Shown here in pieces: positions 21,501 through 33,000 of a DNA stretch of 64,000 bases. The stretch comes from Euryodendron excelsum (taxonomy: Eukaryota > Streptophyta > Magnoliopsida > Ericales > Pentaphylacaceae). Within the stretch, counting starts at the first letter, position 1, and each line of letters begins with the position of its first letter. The position numbers and the translations under genes are program-made. Where the stretch lies: positions 8,565,001-8,629,000 of the forward strand of contig CM065392.1 in NCBI GenBank assembly GCA_033060915.1, in the 5' to 3' direction. The notes under the pieces were generated by a model. That model made no database searches. It saw only the letters and a program-made list of their open reading frames with translations, and had not been told where the DNA came from.

Positions 21501-21667
21501 TATTATAAAAGAGAGAAAGAGATATGCAAAAGAGAATGTATTGCATCGAGTGAATTAGATGTACATAAGGAGTCTATATTTATAGTACAAGAGCATGAAA
21601 GAGAAGTGATTTTTAACCAATGTGGAATATGTACAAACTAATAACTATGCTAATAGATACATTAACA
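21501..21667 (-). repeat. 5' LTR of copia element 1
   Basis: 167 bp, the same length as the 3' LTR. The outer end carries the ATTAACA terminus next to the GTTTG duplication at 21668-21672. Confidence 0.95.
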
Positions 21668-21684
21668 GTTTGGACATATGATAC

Positions 21685-22309
21685 ATGTCCAAGAACTGGC
21701 TTTAAGAACGCAGTGTATGCATGCTTAAAAAGCCTGTAATTCATGGCATCCATGTCTGCAAAAAAACTAAACAGAACAACTATAAAGGCCTGATAATTTA
21801 GTACCTTCCAATTGCAACACCAACATGCGAAGGGAAACACTCATTGAGAGATTGTTTCAAACACATAAGGCGTTAGTACAAACTACAAAATCCATCCCAA
21901 TTCATGGGCATTCATTTCTACCCATTTCAAACTTGTGTACCAGAATTGAACGTTTAGAAGGTATTTCAATATATATTATGGGATTTATATACTGGGTCCA
22001 ACACAATCCAAAACCAATAAGAAAATAATAAAAATACGATGAAAGATGCAATATCTATGTATATAGGGAGAGAACGGAGACAAACCCAGTTCTTTGTAGA
22101 CCTTGTTCTTGTCATCTATAGGCTGAGAAGCTCGAATCGCTGAAGATAGAAAGGGTAAGCATGTAATTTGAACCTTCTTGAAGCTTTCCACTTCCATTTT
22201 GGGCTAAATAGATCATTTCAATCAACTGTCCACACAAATGACTGTTCATCTCCCATTCTAGCCATGGAAGAGCATCCGAGCCACCCTTCTTTTCCCATAC
22301 CGTAGCCAT
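21685..22309 (-). CDS. 5' exons of an unidentified spliced gene
   Basis: Two exons fit together. The first ends at 22086 with donor CTGG/GTTTGT and contains an open frame from an ATG at 22197 (MEVESFKKVQITCLPFLSS..., 37 codons plus one base). The second, 21755-21685, has a strong acceptor TTTTTTTGCAG and a donor CAT/GTATCA. It adds exactly 24 codons with matching phase, including MDAMNYRLFKHAYTAFLKPV. Upstream, another frame from an ATG at 22309 (MATVWEKKGGSDALPWLEWE) also looks coding but ends at 22112. The start is therefore uncertain: upstream ORF, different splice, or a frameshift. I do not recognise the protein. The copia element begins 13 bp beyond the second exon's donor. Exons at 12077-13612 may be its 3' end. 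Confidence 0.4.
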
Positions 22310-24521
22310 GGATATACGGTCATCCTCGGCTGTTTTCACTTACTAATCAGTATTAGAAAAATATAACACAAACAAAGTCAAAATATTCAAACTCGCATTC
22401 GATCTGGAAAATGGATTAGTTTACCACAGAAATTGTTTACTAGCAATAACCTTGCATTACACGAGACAACAACCATTGAAAATTGCCGTGAAGTGAACTC
22501 TAAATGCAAGCAGGATTGATTATGATTTTGACGATAAAATATTCAATGTAAGGGTGATGTTTTGACGGTGTAGTATCATAGATCAATTAAATTTTTATGT
22601 TAGTAGATAGTTCAAAAAATATTTTCTTAATTCTAGTCAAATTGAAATAAAAACTCTTACATTTAGTATGATTTAATTGATTTATGATATCATATCAACA
22701 AAATGACTTAGCATCACTAATATACATTTTAACAAATATTTTTTCTAAGAGTATGTTGAAATTTGTGGAATGAGAAGAGAGAGAAAGGGAAAGGAGGTAA
22801 GAGATGTATAATGAAGTGATAAAACAAAGGTATATCTGTTGTTATTAAAAAAATAAATTATTTGTGTCTATTCATTTTTCTATGCGTGGCCAATCAAAAA
22901 TGGATTTTTGAGAAATAACTATTCATTTTCTTTTTAATTTTTATCCTAACCAAACAAACACAATAAGTTTGCTTTTTTCATTTTGCTTGTTTCCCATTTC
23001 CAAATCCAAGTCGTAAACATAGTCTTGTTCTTTTATTTTTATTTTTATTTTTTGTTCTATAAACTAAGTAAGATTGGTGTACTCATTTTAATTCTTTTTT
23101 TTTTTCCCGTACAATCCATTTTAGTTCTTTTGCATATCACATAAATTTCTTGTAGTTCCTTAGATGCTCTTAGTTCACTAACATATGTTACACATAAGTT
23201 TCGTATTAGCTTTCATAACATAAAAACATTTTCTCACAAGATTTTGAAAATAAATTAGGTTAATATAACTGGCATATCTACTATCTTGTTGCCTTTGAAA
23301 TTGGATAGGATTATATAGAACCACTGAACAATTTTATTATCGGTTGGCCAAATGAAGAAATCCAGTTAGCAACAAGGGTGATCTCTGTAAAAATCTAGGT
23401 TTTCGATTTCTTTTTATTTTCACCCATTTAAGTTTGAAAAAGGAATTAGAAAATGTTCCAAAGATCTCTCAACTAACTTAATCATATTGATTGACCCTTG
23501 TATTCAAATGTCAACTAACCTAATCCTATTACTTAATTTGTGTTTTCAAATTTTTAATTTTTTGATTTTAGTTTATTATTAAACACTATTAAGAGAGAGA
23601 AAGAGAATTAGTAACCAACGGGGTAGCATAGTTGAACTGGACTACGCTAGGAAAAATAGAAAAATTTATTACTTTCTTTATTTGATCAAACTTTTTTGAG
23701 AGGGAAAAGAAAGTGAATTTCTTCTTACTTTCCCTCTATTTTCTTTATTTTTTTCCTCTTAATAGTTTCTTGTGCTTTGTTTTTCTCTTGAATTGTAGTC
23801 GAGGAAATATTATTTTTCTTCTACTTTTATTGTGTTTATTCACAAAACCAAACAAAGTGAAGAAATTGCACTCTAATTTCACCCACTTCATTTCCCTTAT
23901 TTTTCTTCTCTCTTTCCACAAGTTCTAAAAAAACCATAAACACAAACATTCTAAATTGAGTCACTTGACGAGTTTTGAGTTTAATTAATACCTCTTGCCT
24001 GTGGTGGGAGAGTTAAAAATGAAAAATTTATTAAATACTTTTGAAACGTTACGTTATACTTATTGTATCTCTCACAAATACAATTGATTCATCTATTAAG
24101 GAGGTCGTAAAGTTAATTAAGTGAATGCGTTTGAGACTCACATAGTAAGGGTTTTACAGCAACACACCATTACATGAATATTGAATAATTTCCACATGAC
24201 TTCCTTATTTTTTTAGATTTAAAAAAAATGATATATATAGTTGAGACTGGTCACTTGTGAGCTTTTAATACATTTCCAATACGTATGCGGTATGCGGTAT
24301 GCCGTATAAGTATAGATTGGCCGGCATAACTCAAAAATTTACTTCACTCCCTCAAGTCTGCCTCCCGCTGCCCTACTCCGATCATAATTTTCCAAGTAAC
24401 TCACACTTTCCTTCACTTTTTCAAGAGTGCCACCGGCGGGCAGTGCCCCGGTTTTCTTATATCGGACCCCTAATTTTCTCAAGAAAACAAAGCAAAAGGA
24501 AAAGGAAGAGAAAAGAGAAGA
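22310..24521. other. Shared upstream region between two head-to-head genes
   Basis: This AT-rich stretch of 2.2 kb separates the - strand gene (start near 22309) from gamma-tubulin (24522). It contains T-rich and pyrimidine-rich tracts at about 23640-23930. A small direct repeat GTATGCG at 24284-24300 leads into TATAAGTATAG at 24304-24314, about 210 bp before the ATG. No transposon domain was seen. Confidence 0.5.
24304..24314 (+). promoter_or_regulatory. Possible TATA element of the gamma-tubulin gene
   Basis: TATAAGTATAG lies about 210 bp upstream of the start codon and would give a 5' UTR of about 180 bp. The match to the TATA consensus is partial and the transcription start is unknown. 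Confidence 0.25.
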
Positions 24522-26979
24522 ATGCCGCGAGAAATAATCACTCTGCAAGTGGGACAATGCGGGAACCAGATCGGGATGGAGTTCTGGAAGCAACTCTGCC
24601 TTGAGCACGGCATCAGCAAAGAAGGCATTCTCGAAGAATTCGCTACTCAGGTTCACTCATTTCCTTCCCCCATTTTCTGGATTTTTTGTTCAGTACATAT
24701 GCTCTGATTCGGTACACCTACGAACCGTTTGGTTGCCGAGAAAAATAGGCAAAAAGCAAATAAAATAAACGGGATTTTCAACTTTTGTCTTTCCCGTTAG
24801 AAAAGAAACTAGAAAATAAAAGCTCGACTTGGTTAAGGTAAATAGTTGAATTAGGCTCAATTGAGAGTTTTTTTAGCAATTTATTTATTTTCGTTTCCTA
24901 CAGCGACCAATCGGTGAACATTGTTTGTCTGTTTACGTCAATAGTTTTTGGTTCATTAATTTGTCATATAATAAAAAAGAAACGATAACAGAGTTACGTT
25001 TCTAGTGTTCAAATTTGTTTCTTTGTTAATACTTTTATGCTTGTGTTAATTTTTTGTTTGTCAGGTTTTGATTGATTGTTTTTTTAGCGTATGTCCTTTC
25101 CATTACACCATTTACAAATAAACTATGCTCAAATGTTGGTGACATGAAGTACTGTAATATATCCTTTTGTAAGTTTTAACTTAAGGTTAGTATCTAGGAT
25201 AAAGGGTCAAGTCAAGTTTTAATGTTTACTTTGCGACAAATGCACTTTGGGGTTTTTTTTTTTTTTTGGGGTTCATTAATAATGTAATTTTTATTCTTGG
25301 CCAAATTCGTAGACATTGAGCTCAAGTAGTTGAACATCGAATGTTGAAATAATGAAATTTGGAGGTGCAGTCATACAGGCACATATGATTGTCATAGAGA
25401 TTTTAACAGGTTAGGGTCCCGGGTAAAGCTATATATATTACTGGTGCATTTCCTGATGTATAAGTATTGCTTGGAATGGAGCCTCAAGTGTAATGTTCTT
25501 GGCATGGTTAGTACATTTGCACTAGCATGCCTGATATTTCTAGGCTCATTTTTGGCGTTTTTGAAATAACAAGAGTCACTCAGGAAGTTGGAACTTATCA
25601 ATCTCATTGAAGTTGGTCCCTGCAAATACCTGTTTATTAGTTACTTGTCATTCCCTGAATGAGCATCATGGTTCGTGACTAAATATTGGATTTGAAATGC
25701 CACAGGGCGGTGACAGAAAAGATGTGTTTTTCTACCAAGCTGACGATCAACACTACATACCACGAGCTTTACTGATTGACTTGGAGCCCAGGGTTATTAA
25801 TTGTATTCAGAATAGTGAATACAGAAATCTCTACAATCACGAGAATGTATTTATTTCAGATCACGGAGGGGGTGCTGGAAATAATTGGGCCAGTGGATAT
25901 CATCAGGTTCATTACTTTCCCCTTTTCTGATCAGCTTATCTAGATACTCTCGACTAATGCTCCTGTGCTGCTGGAGATTCTTTTTATTGTGAAAGTTGTA
26001 CACTTAAATGCAGCATATGCTTACATTATTTTGAGTATTTGATCGTCTTGCTTCTTGTGTAGAGCTGTATTTGGCATTAAACTTGGATTTCAATTACGTA
26101 GGAATTTAAATCCATATGAATCTTTGACCTCTGTATATAGTTCATAAGGTAAACTTTTAATGAGATTAATTTTTGTCCTAGTCTTGTGTCTTGGAAGGAA
26201 ACCGAAAAATCACAGATCATAAAACAGCACTTTTACTGTCATTGCAGCCGAATGTGACAGCTTCTGAATAGCGCAGCCAACCCTTTAGTGGTTCAGTAAT
26301 TATTTATTGCATAATCACTTTCAGCAATCACTTATCCATAGTCTGTAGCCTAAGAAACATGGGCACTTCTAAGGAGCTGCGCTTATGTCGGAGACAAATG
26401 GTACTTCGACACTTCTGGAGACATTTTCGAAAATGTTTTTGCTTTTCCAAAATGTAAAGTAAGATAAATATTCTTGGTCACTATGAAGACACCTGGGGAC
26501 CCTCTCAAAGATGTGGCGCATAACTTTTGAGCAATTGATATGTATGGGGTTGTTTTAGTCCAAAATAAAATAATGTATTTAACCATAAGTAAAATCAACT
26601 TAAGTATTTGTATAAGAGTTTTGACAATTCTTATAAACATAAGACATATGTGAGGTTGTACTGGAGTATCAAGGTTGATTGAAGAGAAACAACTATCGTA
26701 ATTTGTCTGTGTAGTTAATTAGATATATGTTTAAGTTATTCATATGTAGATACATACTTACATACATCAATATATAGGTACATTTTTATAATATGTGTTG
26801 TGTCCTTGCCATGTTGTGTGGCGCAACTTTGTTTGCTCTGCAACAATGCCAAACATGTACTAAAACTTGAAGTGATAGGATTGGGGACTAAGTAACTGTG
26901 TTCTATGCAGGTGTGGGAGTGGGAGTGAGAGCGTGAAAGCGTCCTTTATGAGAATAATTGGAGGGTGGGAGCCTCTAGA

Positions 26980-27013
<34 letters not shown>

Positions 27014-30000
27014 TGTGACATCTATCTTTTGTATATTTCATTGATAAGTGTAAATTATTACCGAAGAAAAAAGGATTTTGTCATTTTGGTAATACATCAA
27101 ACATAACATGTGGCATGCTCACAATACACCACCATCAAATACACAAGCATGTGATCAAGCCAAAAAAGAAGATTCATATCAATCCATACCATCTGTATCT
27201 CACCAAGAAACAGGTGCGAGAAAAACTGCCAAATGCCTTCCACACCCAGATAGCCCGAACCTACCACCACTCGCCATCTGCACATGCATCAACATCATCT
27301 TCACCCTCAGCGCTGCCATGGATGAACCACATAAAGTAAGTAACATAGGCCAAAAGATGTAGCCCTACTCATGCTTGTGTTGCTCCGCTTGAGAGCATCT
27401 GCATAACACACAAAATGTCGTGGAGTCGTTACGAAGTTCGCAGGCCAATCATAATATGGGAAAATATAAGTTGGAAGTTTGGAACATTGAAAAACATTTG
27501 AATCTGCACTCTTCTTGATATCAATCTGCTCTCCAAAAACAGTCAGTCCAAGGATTTATCACTAATTTGGTTTGCATTCGCAAAATACAAACTAGAGTAG
27601 GGAGCACAGGAGTATTTGAGACAATTAGGTGACTAAGATTTGGATAGTTTTGATATTGCCTTCTTGATGCATAATTTGGTGTTGCTTGGAAATAGAGAAA
27701 TAGGATATTTTATAGGAATACAACTGTCTTGGGCAAGTTTAAGGATGTTATTCTCAAAATCTTTGTTTATAGTCTGCAAGCTTTGGGAAGTTTTGCTCCT
27801 TTGGTGATGAAGCTCTTGATTAAGTCTGGCTTCTTATTTCTGCGACCTCTAGATTTGTTATAATTTAGGTGCAATAGGACCCTGCCCTTTCATTGTTTAA
27901 TTGAATTTTGTTTATATCCATGACATAGGAAGTGCATTTTTATTTTGGCATGAAAAACTTTTCTTAAATTGCATCATGTGTGCTTTGTTGTGTTTAAAAA
28001 AAACATGATATGATGACGCAATAATTTCCAAAAAATTAGGAGCAGATATGGCAGGAACATGGTGACAAATAATATGATTTTGTGAAAATAAAAATAATTT
28101 GTAGTTTTAGATGAAAATAAATTTCTTTTTAGTATATGAAAATAATACAAATAAGTATTTTACATTTATATATTGGAAGGAAATGGGAATAGAAACCCCT
28201 ATTGTCTTACTTATAGTAGCCTTGAGTATTTTCGAATTGAATTTTCTGTAGAAGTCATAAAGGCCTAGGGTTTTTACTTAATTGAAAAAACAAAATAATG
28301 TCTAGGGTTTCAAAAAATAAAAATCCAAAAGAAGGGAAAATATTAATGAATTTATACTCCATTTTTATTTTGAGGCTCAACCTCCATTTTATTTTAATCA
28401 AACTTGTGACAAGACACTAGATGTGTCTTATGTGTGGCCAAACTTGTAGTGTTTTTAGTGTTGGTTCATTTTGTGATCAAAAGCACTTTGGTTATAATTA
28501 AATTTTGAGTTGTATTTGGGCCAATTTAGTATAAGTTTCAAGCTGATGCTGTTAGATTATAAGCTGTTAAAGCATGCAGAGCTGATACTTTGGAAGATCA
28601 TATCTCTCTAACTAGAGACGGGGTTCATAATATGTTGATGGCATAGCTTTTTGATGTTTACAAGATTATGAGGTCCAAAAGTTCAAATGGGTGCCGAGGC
28701 GTTCAAACATGGCAGTAGTATGATGAGTTACGAATTTTAGGCATTCCTAATATGTTTTGGAGTCCTAATTCATACCCATATTGGACTTGCACCTTGTGTA
28801 GATTTTTTTCCATTATAAAAGAGTGCAAGGGATGCTGGAATATACAGGTACTACATAGAGATATACTAATATACAAAGAATGCATCATGAGAGTATTTAT
28901 AGATTATTCAGAGATTACATTGAGGGGTTTATGCTCTGAGATTTTATTCAGATCTTGGTGGCGGAACTAGATCAGTGATTGGTGGATTCCAACAGTGTTG
29001 TGGAGTTCAAAACTCAATCTTGCATTGGAGAACATACTGGGGGTCTCTGGTATATAACTGCGGGATTTAGTTGATACATGGAGGACACACCTACAAGTTT
29101 GTGGATGCGACACTTGAGGCGCAAGGGTTCGACTAGGGCTTGGTTGTAAGTTGTCTACTTGTATCATGTTCTTTATAATGCATGGATTAACAGGCTTAGG
29201 GTCTCATGGTTTTTACTCTATTGGGGTTTTCCACTCTAAAATATTGTGTGCACTGTCTCTTTGGGTTTATCGCTTTACTTGCACGTAATATTCATTATTC
29301 ACTGAGTAGGTTGGATTAGGTTATTGACTAGTTTGTATAGGTGAGTTAATAAGGTTAATCAATCAGACCAGTGGCAAACCAACGCTCCTAAATGCTTTTT
29401 CAATTGGTATAAGAATATGCCATTGAATTTTCACAAACAATGGACACGTGTGTCCGAAATATATCCAATATTGAAAAAGTTCAAAACATAATAGGATACA
29501 TTTGGATATTTATTTGACTTTTGTAGGCATGTGACCAACAAGTGTTGGTGTCCGACATGGACATGACATCCTAGTAGTTGTGTCTGTGCTTCCTAGGTAA
29601 TATCTAATGTTGGTATTGTCAATACATGTTGATGAATTGACTGGTTATAGAGCTAATGCTTGGTGTTATTGTCACAAAGTGGTTGTCCTTGTGTTTGAAC
29701 CTGCACATGCATTTTGAGCTTTTATCATAGCCTTTTTTGTGATCCTTTGGCGTTCTGTAAGTTATAAGCACATCTCATAAATTCATATTGCTAATATTTT
29801 TGATCAGGGGAAGGGTGTTGAGGAGGACATAATGGATATGATTGACAGAGAAGCTGATGGAAGCGATAGTCTTGAGGGTTTTGTTTTATGCCACTCAATC
29901 GCTGGAGGAACTGGCTCAGGTGCAACTGCTCTTTAACATTTTCTTCTTTAGAGAGTTTTTTTAAAGCTTTGAACTTCATTTCAACATGGTAAAGGTTTTC

Positions 30001-33000
30001 ACCAATTCTGAAATCGATCCATCAAGTTTGAACCTTGAGGGTGCTTATAGTAATAGTAGTGATTAGAATTTCCTGACCACCAGAACTCTTGGTATTAAGA
30101 TAATACTGCTGAACTACTACTGGCAGGGCTCTCTGTTGGGTGGTTTACTGGTTTTAACTTTTGGGATTTTCTCTTGAACAAATGCTTGGATGATTTCATT
30201 CAGGTATGGGTTCATATTTGTTGGAGGCTCTGAATGACCGTTATAGCAAAAAGCTAGTTCAGACATATAGCGTATTCCCTAACCAGATGGAGACAAGTGA
30301 TGTGGTGGTCCAGCCTTACAATTCACTTTTGACCCTCAAACGACTTACCCTAAATGCTGATTGTGTCGTCGTTCTTGATAATACTGCGCTTAATAGAATT
30401 GCTGTGGAGCGACTGCATCTTGCAAACCCTACTTTTGCTCAAACAAATTCATTGGTTTCTACTGTCATGTCAGCAAGCACAACCACATTACGTTACCCTG
30501 GATATATGAACAATGACTTAGTTGGCCTTCTTGCCTCGTTAATTCCAACACCAAGATGCCATTTTCTGATGACTGGATATACACCACTTACAGTGGAGCG
30601 CCAGGTAAGATTTAGATTCTCATGTTGTCCAGTTCGTAATATTTCTTCAGCAAATCATGGAATTGATTATTAATACTTTGATAGAAGGTGTACTGATGTT
30701 GCATTATCTGCTCGGAACTTCAGGCTTGTGTTTCGCATCAATTAGTTTTCTCATCTTTTTTTTTTTTTTTTGGGGGGGGGGAGGAAATTTACTATTTCCT
30801 TCTATCCATGTATTTCTAAAGAAATTGATGTTTAATACTAGGCCTAGTGAAAAATGTGATATAAAGTATTATTCCAATTTTACAGCAACTTAGCAATAGC
30901 ATCGAGAGATGTAGATAAATTGAATGACAGACCTTTCCTAACAGTGTTCAATGCATATGCATTTGAGGTTTAGGTTGCAAAAGTATAATGTCAGGGTAAT
31001 ATTTTTATTTTTTTGATTTTAAAAATTCGAGTGATGGAAATTGTGCCATTCCCTTCATGTTTTGATGATATCCTGGTGACTGCAAATACAAAACCTTTTT
31101 AGTTAATCACGCCAGAAGCTAGAAAGTGAGGTTGATTTGTGCTTAGTTCTAATTTGACATCTAATTGTGATTAGTCTGTGTTTTGGTTTTCTACTTCTAT
31201 GAAAGAAATGATTTTTATCTATCGTGGACAAAGTGATTAGGTCATACAGATCTCCATCCTTTTTGTATTTCTTTTGAAAAATTGCAATATCTTCAGATTT
31301 TTGTTAATTATATGCCATGTTTTTTATGGTTTAACTTTGCAATAGTAGGTCCTCAATATTTAGAATAATTCCAAAAAGCTGAAGGCTTTCGCCTTCATTT
31401 GGACTTGAGAAAGTGGTATCTAACAACCCATGCTCTGCTGAGCCCAGGATATTTTAGGTTTCGCTTGGTGGTTATGTGGCTTAAAATGAAGTGCTTTTCA
31501 ACTAAGAGCTGTGTAGAGAAGCGGTTTCTGTAAAGAGGCTTCATGGTGTTTGGTTGCTGCACTTTTAGTAGGTTTTCCATGTCCTTTTCCCCCTCAGAGC
31601 GACATCAACTGCCGCTTCACTGAAAAGAGCTTTTAACTGCAAATTTAAGTCATAGTACTTCAAAAACACAGCTAAACACTGAATGAAGCACTTTTAAGGG
31701 CTCATGAAGATGCTACAAGCCAAACACAGCACCAAAGTGTGCCTTAAACTAATGGTCCAAAAGCCTGAAATATTTTTGAGATTGTATATTGGCATGCTTT
31801 TGTCTCAATGAGGCTAAGCTCTAATGGTAGTTTTGTCGTTTTATAGTATTACTGGGCTTCTGAGTGGTTCTGGTCATGCTACAAGAACCATAGTCAACTG
31901 GCTGGTTGTCTGGGTTCAGCTAGGTTGGTCTACTATTTGTTTGGTACAAGTAAACACAAAGGGCAAAGTTAGAGGAAAAGAGCTAGTTTAATTGACTTAA
32001 CTGGTTGGTTTTGGAAGAACTGAAAATGGCTTATAAATGTGGGTAAATCTCAGTTGCGTAATGTTGCTTAATTGCATTATTGGCAACTGCAATTTCACTT
32101 GTCATAATGATTCTAAGATAGGAAAAGGAAAATCGCTTGCATTGAAGTTCTTGTGTTCTTATTCGGAATTTAAATTTCTGGTCCAATCAGTCTAAGCAAC
32201 AATCAGATCTTAGAAGGGCTGAAGGGAAAACCTTTCTGATTGAGCCAATGATCTATTTATTATCAGCTTGAAGATTTTGGTATTTCACCATTATATTATA
32301 AGCATATGTATTAGGCATCTTATAGAAGATAAAGCTGCAGTCTGATGTGGATTTATCTGTTCCTGGCAGGCTAATGTGATCCGTAAAACTACTGTACTAG
32401 ATGTTATGAGAAGACTTCTGCAGGCAAGAAAAACTTTGTTTATATCTTTTTTAAACAAAGTACTGGTACCCATGATTCTGATAGAGGTTTGTCTTGCAGA
32501 CAAAGAATATCATGGTTTCGTCTTATGCTCGGACAAAAGAAGCTAGTCAGGCAAAATACATATCAATATTGAATATTATTCAAGGGGAAGTGGACCCTAC
32601 TCAGGTAATGATACTTATTATTCATTGTCATTGCTGAATCTTTTACACTGAAAACTTTTCCATGTGCTTGAAGGCCTTTCACAGTGACTTGATTTGCAAG
32701 GAGTGATGAAGGCATGCATGTTATTTATTTTGACTAGTTACTTGTACTGCAAATTCATTGAAATAAGGGCCATATTTTTGAGAGCACATTCTATATTGTT
32801 CAAACATGAAATTTGTGGTTTTCTATTAGGATGGTGATAATTTAATAAGTTATATGAATGGAATTGAATTCTGACATTTGTGCTTCTTAAATCAGGTTCA
32901 TGAAAGTTTGCAGAGAATACGTGAAAGAAAGCTCGTTAATTTTATTGAGTGGGGTCCTGCAAGCATTCAGGTATGCCTCTTAAAAGCATTTTGTTGTTCT

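Larger units (their letters stand above)
16811..21667 (-). mobile_element. Ty1/copia retrotransposon, complete in outline but coding-dead (4,857 bp)
   Basis: Two 167-bp LTRs (16811-16977 and 21501-21667) bound the element. Perfect GTTTG copies flank it at 16806-16810 and 21668-21672. A primer-binding site TGGTACCAGAGC (initiator Met tRNA type, one mismatch) follows the 5' LTR, and a polypurine tract GAGGGGGGA precedes the 3' LTR on the - strand. Domain order gag, integrase, reverse transcriptase, RNase H is that of Ty1/copia. The LTRs differ at about 18 of 167 positions by eye, roughly 11%, so the insertion is old. Stops and frame changes break every domain. It lies between candidate exons of the - strand gene, next to the one at 21685-21755. 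Confidence 0.95.
25907..29807 (+). other. Gamma-tubulin intron 2 (3.9 kb)
   Basis: This large intron holds a (CA)(TA)n microsatellite at about 26981-27013, a short non-coding stretch with overlapping small ORFs at 27100-27360 that I judge to be chance, and a copia-type LTR remnant at about 28550-29415. Confidence 0.8.
30605..32369 (+). other. Gamma-tubulin intron 4 (1.8 kb)
   Basis: It contains a T16-G10 homopolymer junction at about 30757-30783 and a MITE-like block at about 31430-31740. Confidence 0.8.

Noticed and set aside
24299..24656. ORFs on both strands over the gamma-tubulin start
   Set aside because: They overlap the certain first exon and its 5' UTR in other frames.
27097..27362. 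Overlapping small ORFs within gamma-tubulin intron 2
   Set aside because: No domain, no splice sites in phase and no transposon motif; likely chance.
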